Assembly (NCBI GenBank): GCA_023431185.1
Contig: JAEYXS010000008.1
Location: forward strand, 1-19,741
Length of the DNA: 19,741 bases
Reading direction: 5' to 3'
Source: Verrucomicrobiota bacterium
Lineage (GTDB): Bacteria; Verrucomicrobiota; Verrucomicrobiia; Limisphaerales; JAEYXS01
A model generated the notes under the pieces. That model saw only the letters and a list, made by a program, of their open reading frames with translations. It ran no database searches and was not told the DNA's origin. The position numbers and the translations under genes were made by a program. Of this stretch, positions 5,502 through 13,440 are shown piece by piece (position 1 is the stretch's first letter; each line of letters starts with the position of its first letter).

Positions 5502-6275
5502 GTGTTAGCTAAACGTGTCATACCATGTCTGGACGTGCACGACGGTCAGGTGACCCGGGGTGTGCAGTTCGGCAAAGCGGAAGCGGGCGAGTTGAAGAAC
5601 GTCGGCGATCCCGTCGCGCTGGCCTTGCGCTACAATGAGCAGGGCGCGGACGAGATGGTCTTCTTCGACATCACCGCCAGCGCGCATGGCCGTGCCTCGA
5701 TGGTCAGCGTGATCGAACGTGTCGCGGATCAGTGTTTCATGCCGCTGACCGTGGGTGGTGGCATCCGCGCCGTGGAAGACATGAGCGTGATGCTCAAGGC
5801 CGGTGCGGACAAGATCAGCATCAACTCCTCCGCGCTCGCCAATCCCGATCTCATCCGCGCCGGTGCGGAGAAGTTCGGCAGCCAATGCATCGTGGTCTCC
5901 ATCGATGCGAAGAAAGTTGCGCCAGATCGCTGGGAGGTGTTCTCGCATGGCGGTCGCAAATCCACTGGCCTCGATGCCGTGGAATGGGCGACGAAGGCAG
6001 TGAATCTCGGAGCAGGCGAGATCGTGCTGAACAGCATAGATGCCGACGGTACGAAGAAGGGTTTCGATCTCGTCATCACCAAGCGCGTGAGCCAGTCCGT
6101 CGCCGTGCCTGTGGTGGCCAGCGGTGGCGCGGGCAGCTTGGAGCACATGGCGGAAGTGCTGCTGGCGGGTTGTGCCGATGCCGTGCTGGCCGCGAGCATT
6201 TTCCACTATGGCACCTTCACCGTGGCCCAGGTGAAGGAGTATCTGGCGAAGCAAAAGATTCCGGTGCGTCTCTAA
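5502..6275 (+). CDS. hisF: Imidazole glycerol phosphate synthase cyclase subunit HisF
   Basis: 257 aa, full length, with a GTG start (LAKRVIPCLDV follows at once, as in HisF proteins). A TIM-barrel enzyme which, with glutaminase HisH, converts PRFAR and ammonia into imidazole glycerol phosphate and AICAR, in the cytoplasm. The catalytic Asp of the first strand is D11 (IPCLD) and the second is D135 (VVSID). Phosphate-binding glycines appear in LTVGGGIRA (82-90), NSIDADGT and VVASGGAG. The Shine-Dalgarno sequence is weak (GAAAG). It heads a tight plus-strand cluster with an unknown gene, DUF486 and hisI; hisH and hisA are not in the window. A structured RNA and terminator lie immediately upstream, so attenuation-like control is possible. 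Confidence 0.97.
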   Translation: MLAKRVIPCLDVHDGQVTRGVQFGKAEAGELKNVGDPVALALRYNEQGADEMVFFDITASAHGRASMVSVIERVADQCFMPLTVGGGIRAVEDMSVMLKAGADKISINSSALANPDLIRAGAEKFGSQCIVVSIDAKKVAPDRWEVFSHGGRKSTGLDAVEWATKAVNLGAGEIVLNSIDADGTKKGFDLVITKRVSQSVAVPVVASGGAGSLEHMAEVLLAGCADAVLAASIFHYGTFTVAQVKEYLAKQKIPVRL

Positions 6276-6286
6276 GTCGATTTCAA

Positions 6287-6775
6287 ATGGAATACGAAAT
6301 TCTAACTGAAGAGGTGAGCAAGGCTTTGCAACGAAAGCCTTTCAACCCGCCTCTTTTCTCCGCGAGTTTTACGGAGAAGGATTTCGCCGCCGAATGGTCT
6401 GATGTGCGCAAAGAACTCGAGGCTTACTTGAGTCAAAGAGCCCGTCCTGCCGCCAACACCAAGGATTGGGGAGATTTTAGTGTGTCTTCTTCCCGCGGTG
6501 ATTCACGGTGGATTTGGCTGACGTTTCATTCCAAAAAGCTTTGGAAGAAGGATTTTTGCGAATGGGTTGGGAGATTCCTTGAGAAGCAAAAGCAGGACTA
6601 CTGCATAGGTTGCCTGTCTGAGTTTGATGAAATTTTGAATCTCTATTTTAACCCCTGTATTTGTCTGTTCATCACTAAGAGCTTGGCTCGTGGCAGTGCG
6701 GATGTTCTGCGTCTGCCGAAATTTGAGATGGTGAGAAAGGATTCACACCTAAGAAAGGTGGGGTTTCCAATTTGA
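6287..6775 (+). CDS. Hypothetical protein inside the his cluster
   Basis: 162 aa from ATG 6287, starting 11 bp after the hisF stop; its stop lies 1 bp before the next ATG, so it is tightly packed in the operon. I do not recognise the family. The sequence is soluble, mixed alpha/beta, rich in Lys, Phe and Trp (SRWIWLTFHSKKLWKKDFCEW), with four Cys of no clear metal-binding spacing. Its codon use is more AT-rich than that of its neighbours (for example TTTTGCGAATGGGTTGGGAG), suggesting later acquisition between hisF and the DUF486 gene. There is no obvious ribosome-binding site before the ATG. A link with histidine synthesis is not supported by anything visible. Confidence 0.65.
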   Translation: MEYEILTEEVSKALQRKPFNPPLFSASFTEKDFAAEWSDVRKELEAYLSQRARPAANTKDWGDFSVSSSRGDSRWIWLTFHSKKLWKKDFCEWVGRFLEKQKQDYCIGCLSEFDEILNLYFNPCICLFITKSLARGSADVLRLPKFEMVRKDSHLRKVGFPI

Positions 6776-6776
6776 T

Positions 6777-7193
6777 ATGAACGAACTCCTCCATTCACGC
6801 TGGTTCCCCATCGTATTGCTGGTGTGCTCCAACGTCTTCATGACGTTCGCGTGGTATGGGCACCTCAAGCACAAGAATGTGCCGCTATGGACGGCTATCT
6901 TTGCGAGCTGGGGCATCGCGTTCTTTGAATATTGCCTGATGGTCCCGGCGAATCGCTACGGGCATTCGAGCTATTCGGCTACGGAACTGAAGATCATCCA
7001 GGAAGTGGTGACGCTGGTGGTGTTCAGCGGCTTCGTCTTCTTTTTCCTGGGTGAGAAGCTGAAGTGGAACCACTTCGCCGCGTTCCTCTGCATCCTCGCC
7101 GCCGTGGCGTTCACATTTTTGCCTGATGGCTTCCATGCCAAGCGGCCGATTGATACTCTCAACAACGCAAATCCGACGGAGAAAACAGAATGA
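6777..7193 (+). CDS. DUF486 (DMT-like) small membrane protein
   Basis: 138 aa with four predicted membrane helices (about 9-27, 37-55, 80-97, 103-120). The signature FMTFAWYGHLK, ASWGIAFFEYCLMVPANRYG and LKIIQEVVTLVVFSGF is that of DUF486, a small family related to the drug/metabolite transporter EamA/SMR fold. It sits in the inner membrane; its substrate is unknown. The start is 1 bp after the preceding stop and the end overlaps the hisI start by 4 bp (ATGA), so it is translationally coupled with hisI. The C-terminal tail after residue 120 is hydrophilic. Confidence 0.9.
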   Translation: MNELLHSRWFPIVLLVCSNVFMTFAWYGHLKHKNVPLWTAIFASWGIAFFEYCLMVPANRYGHSSYSATELKIIQEVVTLVVFSGFVFFFLGEKLKWNHFAAFLCILAAVAFTFLPDGFHAKRPIDTLNNANPTEKTE

Positions 7194-7573
7194 GCTTTTA
7201 CGACAAGCTGAAGTTCAATGCGGATGGCCTCATCCCGGCCATCATCCAGGAACAGTCCACGGGCCGCGTGCTCATGATGGCGTGGATGAACCGCGCCTCG
7301 CTGGAGACGACCATCGCCACGGGCAAGACGCATTTTTGGAGCCGCTCCCGCCAGAAGTTCTGGATGAAGGGCGAATCCAGCGGCCACACGCAAGCGGTGA
7401 AAGACGTCGCGTTCGATTGCGATGGCGACACGCTGCTCATCCAAGTGGAGCAGATTGGCGCCGCCTGTCACGAAGGCTACCAATCCTGCTTCTTCCGCTC
7501 TGTGAAAGAAGCTGAGTTCGAGGTCACCGAGAAACAGCTCGAAACACCCGAGCAGATTTACGGCAAGAAGTAA
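7190..7573 (+). CDS. hisI: Phosphoribosyl-AMP cyclohydrolase HisI
   Basis: 127 aa, a monofunctional HisI without the HisE pyrophosphohydrolase domain. It opens the purine ring of PR-AMP in the third step of histidine synthesis. The metal and active-site signature is complete: LMMAWMN (28-34), THFWSRSRQKFWMKGESSGH (47-66), the Mg-binding DCDGD (76-80), and the zinc-binding cysteines C77, C93 and C100 in GAACHEGYQSCF. The ATG overlaps the DUF486 stop. It is the last gene of the hisF cluster; REP-like palindromes begin 4 bp after its stop and may serve as the 3' end of the transcript. Confidence 0.97.
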   Translation: MSFYDKLKFNADGLIPAIIQEQSTGRVLMMAWMNRASLETTIATGKTHFWSRSRQKFWMKGESSGHTQAVKDVAFDCDGDTLLIQVEQIGAACHEGYQSCFFRSVKEAEFEVTEKQLETPEQIYGKK

Positions 7574-7577
7574 TCAG

Positions 7578-7601
7578 TGGAGCGCGGGACTATGTCCCGC
7601 A
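7578..7601 (+). repeat. REP-like element A, GGAG type
   Basis: A GGAG head (7579-7582) is followed by a perfect palindrome GCGGGAC-TAT-GTCCCGC (7584-7600). It starts 4 bp after the hisI stop. It shares the head TGGAGCGC with the other GGAG elements of the window while the palindrome differs. Confidence 0.6.
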
Positions 7602-7648
7602 GGACCATGAAAACGAAGCTGGTGCCAATGATGCATCAGTGCTCCGAG

Positions 7649-7671
7649 CGGAGCGCGGCTTTTAAGCCGCT
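7649..7671 (+). repeat. REP-like element B, GGAG type
   Basis: GGAG (7650-7653) plus the perfect palindrome GCGGCTT-TT-AAGCCGC (7655-7670). It has the same orientation as element A, 71 bp away, with the identical head GGAGCGCGG. Confidence 0.6.
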
Positions 7672-7726
7672 TCAACGTCCAAATGGATGACGGTATGCGA
7701 ATAGTCCAAGTGACATCCGCAAACAC

Positions 7727-7815
7727 TGCCCCGAAGGGGCAAACGACAGTAGCCACGGGTGACCGTAGGGAACCCGTGGTCGAGAGTTTTAAAAAACATT
7801 CGCCCCGGAGGGGCG
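7727..7815. repeat. Composite palindromic repeat between hisI and trpE
   Basis: Three GC palindromes lie in a row: TGCCCC-GAA-GGGGCA (7727-7741), CCACGGGT/ACCCGTGG (7753-7760 with 7772-7779) and CGCCCC-GGA-GGGGCG (7801-7815). The outer two are nearly the same. The 'CCCCGAAGGGG... GGGT..ACCC' layout resembles dispersed intergenic repeats that I recall from Planctomycetes and Verrucomicrobia; their function is unknown. Here it fills the region just before trpE. Confidence 0.5.
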
Positions 7816-7869
7816 GACGGAAACAGATTTAAAAGACGGTGCAGTTAGTGACCGAGCAAAAGAACAGTT

Positions 7870-9405
7870 ATGTATTCGCCCAAGCAGACTGAGTTTTTGG
7901 AACTGGCCAAGCAGGGTAACCTGATCCCGGTCACGCGCCGCATCCTCGCGGACTTTGAGACGCCGCTCTCCGCCTATCAAAAGATCCGCGGCGATGGCGA
8001 ATCCTTCCTGCTCGAGTCCGTGGAAGGTGGCGAGCACCTGGGCCGCTATTCCTTCGTCGGCTGCAACCCGCGCGCCATTATCAAGCAGACCGGCAACCGC
8101 ATCGAAGTCATCGAAAACGGCAAGGTCATCGAGAAGTTCGCCATCCCGGCGAAGGGCAAAGAGAACACCGAGTGCGACCAGTGCGTGCGCGATGGCTTGG
8201 AGGTCATCGAACGCGTCTTGGCGCGCTACAAGGTCGTGCAATTGCCCGGCCTGCCTATCTTCACCGGTGGTGCGGTGGGTTTCCTCGGGTATGAGTTCAT
8301 CCATGACGTAGAGCCGGTGGTGCCGCGTCCGGCGAAGGATGACTTGGGCACGCCCACGATGTATTTTCTCATAGCGGATGAGTTGCTTATCTTCGATCGC
8401 GTCGCCCAGACCATCACCATCCTCGTCAACGCTTTCATCGAAGACCCGACGAGGGTCAATGAAGCCTATGAGAATGCGGTGGAAGAAATCGATCGCATCC
8501 TCGCGTTGCTCTCGGAACCGGTGCACAATACGCCGGTCACGCTGAACTCGGATACGAAGGACCTGCCGTTCGTTTCCAATGTTACCAAGGAGCAGTTCAT
8601 CGCGAACGTGCTCAAGTCCAAGGAATACATCACCAGTGGCGATATCATTCAGGTGGTCGGTTCGCAACGCTTCTCGGCCCCGGTCACCGCCAGCCCGCTT
8701 TCCATCTATCGTGCGGCCCGCACGATCAATCCTTCGCCCTACATGTTCCTGCTGGAGCTGGACGGCTTCGCGCTCGTCGGAGCCTCACCGGAAATCCATG
8801 TTCGTTGCGAGAAAGGCAAGATCGAGATACGCCCCATCGCTGGCACACGTGCGCGCGGCAAGACGGCGGAAGAAGACGTGGCGAATGAGAAGGACTTGCT
8901 CGCCGATCCGAAGGAACGCGCCGAACACGTCATGCTCGTGGACCTCGCGCGCAATGACCTGGGCCGCGTGTGCGATTACGGCTCCGTTCAGGTGAAGGAT
9001 TTGATGATCATCGAGCGTTACAGCCACGTGATGCACATCGTGTCCGAGGTGGAAGGTCTTCTCTCGAAAGACAAAACGCCTTACGACCTCATGCGCGCCA
9101 CGTTCCCGGCAGGCACGCTCTCCGGTGCACCGAAGATCCGCGCCATGCAGATCATCTCGGAACTGGAAGGCACCCAGCGCGGACCTTACGGCGGTTGCGT
9201 GGGCTACTTCTCCTTCAACGGCAACTTGGATTGCTGCATCACCATCCGCACGGCCTTGATCAAAGATGGTAAGGCCCATGTGCAAGCCGGTGGTGGCTGG
9301 GTACACGACTCCACCCCAGAGGGCGAGTACCAGGAGACCGTGAACAAATCCAAAGCGATGATCAAAGCGATCGCGCTGGCCGAGAGTTTCGAGCAGCAGA
9401 AGTGA
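7870..9405 (+). CDS. trpE: Anthranilate synthase component I (TrpE)
   Basis: 511 aa, full length. It makes anthranilate from chorismate with ammonia from the glutaminase subunit TrpG, the first committed step of tryptophan synthesis. The N-terminal domain has the LLES tryptophan-feedback motif (47-50, followed by GRYSFVG). The chorismate-binding domain shows NPSPYMFLLEL, LVGASPEIHVR, IRPIAGTRARG, DLLADPKERAEHVMLVDLAR, YSHVMHIVSEVEG, FPAGTLSGAPKIRAMQII and the C-terminal AGGGWVHDSTPEGEYQET. All expected catalytic segments are present, and LLES suggests feedback inhibition by tryptophan. trpG is not in the window. The start has a weak ribosome-binding site. The gene converges with dinG, with only 19 bp between the stops. 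Confidence 0.96.
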   Translation: MYSPKQTEFLELAKQGNLIPVTRRILADFETPLSAYQKIRGDGESFLLESVEGGEHLGRYSFVGCNPRAIIKQTGNRIEVIENGKVIEKFAIPAKGKENTECDQCVRDGLEVIERVLARYKVVQLPGLPIFTGGAVGFLGYEFIHDVEPVVPRPAKDDLGTPTMYFLIADELLIFDRVAQTITILVNAFIEDPTRVNEAYENAVEEIDRILALLSEPVHNTPVTLNSDTKDLPFVSNVTKEQFIANVLKSKEYITSGDIIQVVGSQRFSAPVTASPLSIYRAARTINPSPYMFLLELDGFALVGASPEIHVRCEKGKIEIRPIAGTRARGKTAEEDVANEKDLLADPKERAEHVMLVDLARNDLGRVCDYGSVQVKDLMIIERYSHVMHIVSEVEGLLSKDKTPYDLMRATFPAGTLSGAPKIRAMQIISELEGTQRGPYGGCVGYFSFNGNLDCCITIRTALIKDGKAHVQAGGGWVHDSTPEGEYQETVNKSKAMIKAIALAESFEQQK

Positions 9406-9424
9406 GTGCGGCTTGGCGCTCCGT

Positions 9425-11551
9425 TTACACGATTTCCACCGGGCATTTGGGGATCGCATCCAAAAATGCCTGCCCATACCGCTTTGTCAGCACGCGATTA
9501 TCCAGCACCACCACGATGCCTTTATCCGACTTTGTGCGGATGAGGCGGCCCACGCCTTGGCGGAATTTCAGGATAGCCTCGGGCAAAGAGAAATCACTGA
9601 AGGCATTGCCGCCGCTGGCTTCGATATCTTCAATGCGCGCCTCGATGAGCGGATGATCCGGGACGGCGAAAGGCAATCGAGTGATGATAACGTTGGAGAG
9701 GGCCTCGCCCGGGACATCCACGCCTTGCCAAAAACTATCTGTGCCGAAGAGCACGGAGTCCACGTCTTCCTTGAACTTCTCCAGCATGGTAGAACGTGGA
9801 GTGCCCGTACCTTGCACGAAACATTCGATGCCCAGCTTGTCGAAGAACGGCTGCATCTGCTCGCTCACTTCCATCATGAGCTTGTAGCTGGTGAAGAGCA
9901 CGAAAGCTTTGCCGTGTGTCTCTTTGATGAAGTGCTTGATCCATTTCACCAAGGCATCGCGATAACCGGCCTCACGCGGGTCAGGCATCTTTCCCGCCAC
10001 GTACACACGCATCTGCTCGGCGTAATCGAACGGCGAACCGACCTGTAACAAGTGAGCGGATTCCGCGCCGACACGTCCGGCGAAGTAATTCAGACCGCTG
10101 CGGGTCTGCTTTGCCTTTACCGCTGGCGTATCTGTGCCTGACTTTGGATTGCTGAGCTTAGAGACATCCTCACTGATCGAAAGCGTCGCACTCGTCATGA
10201 TGATGGATGTATCGGAGGCGAACAGACGATGCCGCAGAAACGCAGCGACGTTGATAGGCGCGGCGTGCATGGAGAGATTGCGCTGCGTTTTGCCGCCACG
10301 CTCCACCCAATAGACGTAGTGCTCTTCCATCTGCCCGATGAAGGTGGTGATGGCGGCCTTCACCTCGGAAAGACGACGGCTACATTCCATCAGCTCCTGC
10401 CCGGTATCCTTGTCATCGCTCAGTTTGATGAGCTCGCTTAACGCCTCGCGCACGCGCTGGATGGGCAGGCTCATCGTGTCCTCCACCAGATCAGGGCGGC
10501 GGATGCGAAGTTCTGACCACGTGCGTTTGTTGGTTGAACTGGTGCGGTCTTCCGGAGTGGCCTGCTCCGCGATCTCCTCGCAACTCGCCTCCAGCGCATT
10601 GAAGAACTTATCACTCTCGGACAACACATCCGCGACCATCTTCACCGCGTTACCTTTGCGCAGCACGGAGAGCAGCCCTTTTTCCGTGCGCGGATTCCAG
10701 AGCTTCTGCAGCGCGTAACGGATCTGCCCGCTGGACACACTGACGCCGACATGACGTGAGGCGACGCCTTCCATCTGGTGCGCTTCATCGAACACCACGA
10801 AGTCGTTCTTGAACACCACGCCGCCCTCCATTTCCTCATTGATACCGCCCAGGTGCATGAAGAAGAGCGTGTGATTCAACACGACGACATCCGCCGAGAG
10901 AATCTTCTGGCGGGCACGCTGGAAGAAGCACGCGCCGTTTTCCGTGCCGAACTCGGAGCTATGACCGCAGAGCTTCGGTGAGCACAGACCGCGTTCGGAG
11001 CAGACATGTTCCCACACCTTGGGATCAGGCTCCTCTTCAAAATCGGATAGGCTGCCGTTCTTCGTGCTCTTGGACCATTCGTAGATGCGTTGCAGTTCCT
11101 GCACCTCGGGCGAGGTGAAGAGGCTGTCCGCCGTCTGCATCGCTTTACGCAGGCGTCGCGTGCAGAGATAATTCTGCCTGCCCTTCAGCATCGTGTAGCT
11201 GAACTTCACGGGCAGCACCTTCTCCAGCATCGGCAGGTCTTTTTCGATGAGCTGCTCTTGTAGATTGATGGTGTAGGTGGAGACAACCGCCTTCTTAGAC
11301 CGGGCCACGGCGAACAAAATGGATGGCACCAAATACGCAAGGCTCTTGCCGACACCCGTGCCTGCTTCAACCGCGAGATGATCGCCATTCTCCAGGGCGC
11401 GCGCCACCGCCATCGCCATCTGCTGTTGCTGCGGGCGATACTCGAAATTGCTCGCACGCGACAGGATGCCGTTCGGCGAAAAGATGGCCTCCACCTGCGC
11501 GACAAGGTCGCTGCCGGTATCCGCCGGTTGCTGTTCGATGATGCTGATCAC
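9425..11551 (-). CDS. dinG: DinG/YoaA-family ATP-dependent DNA helicase
   Basis: 708 aa from a GTG at 11551; a TTG eight codons upstream is in frame but lies inside the preceding gene with an impossible Shine-Dalgarno spacing. This is an XPD-like superfamily 2, 5'-3' helicase, used in DNA repair and R-loop or damage processing. Visible motifs: Walker A EAGTGVGKS (62-70), the iron-sulfur-type cysteines in YLCTRR, HVCSERGLCSPKLC and GACFF, the DEAH box VVFDEAHQ, TSATLS, and the C-terminal LFGTDSFWQGVDVPG and KFRQGVGRLIR (motif VI). No N-terminal exonuclease domain is present. It starts 4 bp after the stop of the hexapeptide-repeat gene, so the two are co-transcribed. Whether all the cysteines serve as cluster ligands needs an alignment. 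Confidence 0.93.
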   Translation of the reverse strand: MISIIEQQPADTGSDLVAQVEAIFSPNGILSRASNFEYRPQQQQMAMAVARALENGDHLAVEAGTGVGKSLAYLVPSILFAVARSKKAVVSTYTINLQEQLIEKDLPMLEKVLPVKFSYTMLKGRQNYLCTRRLRKAMQTADSLFTSPEVQELQRIYEWSKSTKNGSLSDFEEEPDPKVWEHVCSERGLCSPKLCGHSSEFGTENGACFFQRARQKILSADVVVLNHTLFFMHLGGINEEMEGGVVFKNDFVVFDEAHQMEGVASRHVGVSVSSGQIRYALQKLWNPRTEKGLLSVLRKGNAVKMVADVLSESDKFFNALEASCEEIAEQATPEDRTSSTNKRTWSELRIRRPDLVEDTMSLPIQRVREALSELIKLSDDKDTGQELMECSRRLSEVKAAITTFIGQMEEHYVYWVERGGKTQRNLSMHAAPINVAAFLRHRLFASDTSIIMTSATLSISEDVSKLSNPKSGTDTPAVKAKQTRSGLNYFAGRVGAESAHLLQVGSPFDYAEQMRVYVAGKMPDPREAGYRDALVKWIKHFIKETHGKAFVLFTSYKLMMEVSEQMQPFFDKLGIECFVQGTGTPRSTMLEKFKEDVDSVLFGTDSFWQGVDVPGEALSNVIITRLPFAVPDHPLIEARIEDIEASGGNAFSDFSLPEAILKFRQGVGRLIRTKSDKGIVVVLDNRVLTKRYGQAFLDAIPKCPVEIV

Positions 11552-11555
11552 TGCG

Positions 11556-12233
11556 TTACTTCTTCCGCACGACAACTTCCTGCGTGGCCTTGGTCTTGGC
11601 GATGGAATTGGCGGGCAGGACGCCGCGCCAGCTCGTTGTAGGATAGACGATGGAATGGCGGCCGATGATGCTGCCGGGGTTCAGCACGGAATTACAACCG
11701 ATCTCGGCATGGTCGCCGAGAAGTGCACCGAACTTGCGCAGGCCGGTATCCACTTTCTGGCCTTCGATCTCCACGGTCACGTTGCCGGGGAGTGATTTCA
11801 CATTGGAGAGAATGCTGCCGGCGCCCATGTGCGCCTTGTAGCCGAGGATGGAATCGCCCACGTAATTGAAATGCGGCACCTGGCAGTTGTTGAAGATGAG
11901 CGAGTGCTTCAATTCGCACGAATTGCCGATGACGCAACCATCGCCGATGATGACATGGTCGCGGATGTAGGCGTTGTGGCGGATCTCGCAATTCCTGCCG
12001 ATGATGGCGGGGCCTTTGATCATCACGCCGTCTTCCACCACGGTGCCTTCGCCGATGAAAACCAGGCCGCCGATGAACGCATCGCCATCACAACGGTTGT
12101 GCAGGCCGGGTTTCACGGTCTTCTCGACGTAGGCTTTCAGTTTCTTGAGGGCGTCCCAAGCGGTCTCGCAGCCTTCAAACAAGGCGGCGTGCTCGGTCTG
12201 GCTCAAGTCAAACAAATCGGACGGTTTGATCAT
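11556..12233 (-). CDS. Stand-alone left-handed beta-helix (hexapeptide) protein, acyltransferase-like
   Basis: 225 aa from ATG 12233; the in-frame region upstream is Arg-rich, unlike a protein, and is excluded. After an N-terminal helical part (LFDLSQTEHAALFEGCETAW DALKKLKAYV) come hexapeptide repeats from about residue 50: FIGEGTVVEDGVMIKGPAII, then YIRDHVIIGDGCVIGNSCEL, FNYVGDSILGYKAHMGAGS and ALLGDHAEIGCNSVLNPGSI. This looks like the acetyltransferase half of GlmU (glucosamine-1-phosphate N-acetyltransferase/UDP-GlcNAc pyrophosphorylase) without the nucleotidyltransferase domain. Such single-domain proteins are often annotated as sugar nucleotidyltransferases. The substrate is uncertain. 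No Shine-Dalgarno sequence is visible. It precedes dinG by 4 bp. Confidence 0.88.
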   Translation of the reverse strand: MIKPSDLFDLSQTEHAALFEGCETAWDALKKLKAYVEKTVKPGLHNRCDGDAFIGGLVFIGEGTVVEDGVMIKGPAIIGRNCEIRHNAYIRDHVIIGDGCVIGNSCELKHSLIFNNCQVPHFNYVGDSILGYKAHMGAGSILSNVKSLPGNVTVEIEGQKVDTGLRKFGALLGDHAEIGCNSVLNPGSIIGRHSIVYPTTSWRGVLPANSIAKTKATQEVVVRKK

Positions 12234-12391
12234 GCGGCCAAGGTAAGTGAAGCCGGGCGAACGGCAAGCGCGGAGCGTATCGCGGGTCGTTCCCAAGCCG
12301 CCCCTCGCACGAGGGACACTGGAGCAAAGCCGGGCCAGCTTCACGGAGGGCCGTCTGCTACGATGCTCTTTACTCCGCCCGCGTGCCTCCC

Positions 12392-12428
12392 TGAAAAACA
12401 AAAAGCGCGGAGAGTTCCCTCTCCGCGC
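12392..12428 (-). terminator. Terminator of the pseudopilin operon
   Basis: A perfect 10-bp stem GCGCGGAGAG/CTCTCCGCGC (12405-12414 with 12419-12428) has a TTCC loop. On the minus strand it is followed by TTTTTGTTTTT. It lies 24 bp after the stop of the pseudopilin gene. Confidence 0.92.
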
Positions 12429-12452
12429 CTGCTGTTTCAAATGATTAGCGGC

Positions 12453-13412
12453 TCAATCCTTCGGATTGATCGTCCACATGCCTGCTTGCAGTTGCACATT
12501 GGTCGTCGTTTTGGCCGGGAGCAAAAACTCAGCGTGTCCATCGACGAACAGGTAGTTGAAGCCGTCATTATGATGATTCGCAATCATCTGGGCCTCTGAA
12601 ATATTGGAACCTGCTAGCGGATTGGCTTGATACCGGCCAAAAACACCCGACCGGGGTTTGTCCACCCACGCGATCCAGTGGCCTACCCGTTGCTCGTGGT
12701 TGCCATCCGCAACACCTTGCAAGCGTTCCGTCATCATGATCGTTTCAGTGGGTGCCGGCACGAGACCGGTGCGTACTGCTGGCAGATTGGTCACTTTGCA
12801 GTTCACAAACGCGACATTAGTAGGGGCATTAGGAGTGAATTGCATGGAACGTCCTAGATGATAAACCGCACCTACACCCGTATTGGCCGTTGGGCTGTAG
12901 GGCAGGTTGATCGGGCTGTTACCGTTGATGGCACCCGTCGCGGCATCGATCCGGTATCTGGGAATCGCGTAACTGCGTTGTACACGGACCGTAGCCGTTG
13001 ATGCCCCCGGGACAGGGAAATATTTGTCCGATGGGCAGGTGAAAAGTCCTTTGGGTGTTTCCGTAACCGGGGGCAGCCAGCTCGCATAGGTGGAACTGAT
13101 GGTCCCGCCGAGATACTTGAACAGCAACTTGTCCCAGCCACCATAGCCGTTGTTGCCTTCGTCGTTCATGGCCAAGCCTGCATAAGGCAGCTTCTCCGAG
13201 TTATCCGTCGTATACATGCCTACTCCCAAGCCCATTTGCTTGACGTTGTTCAGGCACTTGGTGGACTGGGCTCTGGACCGGGCATTGGCCAGTGCAGGCA
13301 GGAGCATGCCAGCCAGAATGGCGATGATGGCAATCACCACCAGCAGCTCGATCAGGGTAAACCCCAGTTTGAGCCTGGCTCGCGTCGTGAAGGAAGGTCG
13401 ATTTTGTTTCAT
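12453..13412 (-). CDS. Type II secretion/type IV pilin-like pseudopilin with H-X9-DG-type C-terminus
   Basis: 319 aa. The prepilin signal is MKQNRPSFTTRARLKLG/FTLIELLVVIAIIAILAGML: cleavage after G17 and methylation of F18 by prepilin peptidase, with Glu at mature position 5. After the hydrophobic stem comes a large globular domain ending in NHHNDGFNYLFVDGHAEFL, typical of the DUF1559-like or H-X9-DG pseudopilins that are multiplied in Planctomycetes and Verrucomicrobia. It is probably a surface or secretion-related minor pilin; the exact role is unknown. A lipoprotein gene lies 28 bp upstream in the same operon and a terminator follows. The ATG has no clear Shine-Dalgarno sequence. Confidence 0.93.
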   Translation of the reverse strand: MKQNRPSFTTRARLKLGFTLIELLVVIAIIAILAGMLLPALANARSRAQSTKCLNNVKQMGLGVGMYTTDNSEKLPYAGLAMNDEGNNGYGGWDKLLFKYLGGTISSTYASWLPPVTETPKGLFTCPSDKYFPVPGASTATVRVQRSYAIPRYRIDAATGAINGNSPINLPYSPTANTGVGAVYHLGRSMQFTPNAPTNVAFVNCKVTNLPAVRTGLVPAPTETIMMTERLQGVADGNHEQRVGHWIAWVDKPRSGVFGRYQANPLAGSNISEAQMIANHHNDGFNYLFVDGHAEFLLPAKTTTNVQLQAGMWTINPKD

Positions 13413-13440
13413 GATGGATTGGTTGGTTGGGAATTCAGAA

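Noticed and set aside
5505..6254. Minus-strand open frame of 249 codons opposite hisF
   Set aside because: hisF has all its catalytic motifs on the other strand; the antisense product is His/Arg-rich and not protein-like.
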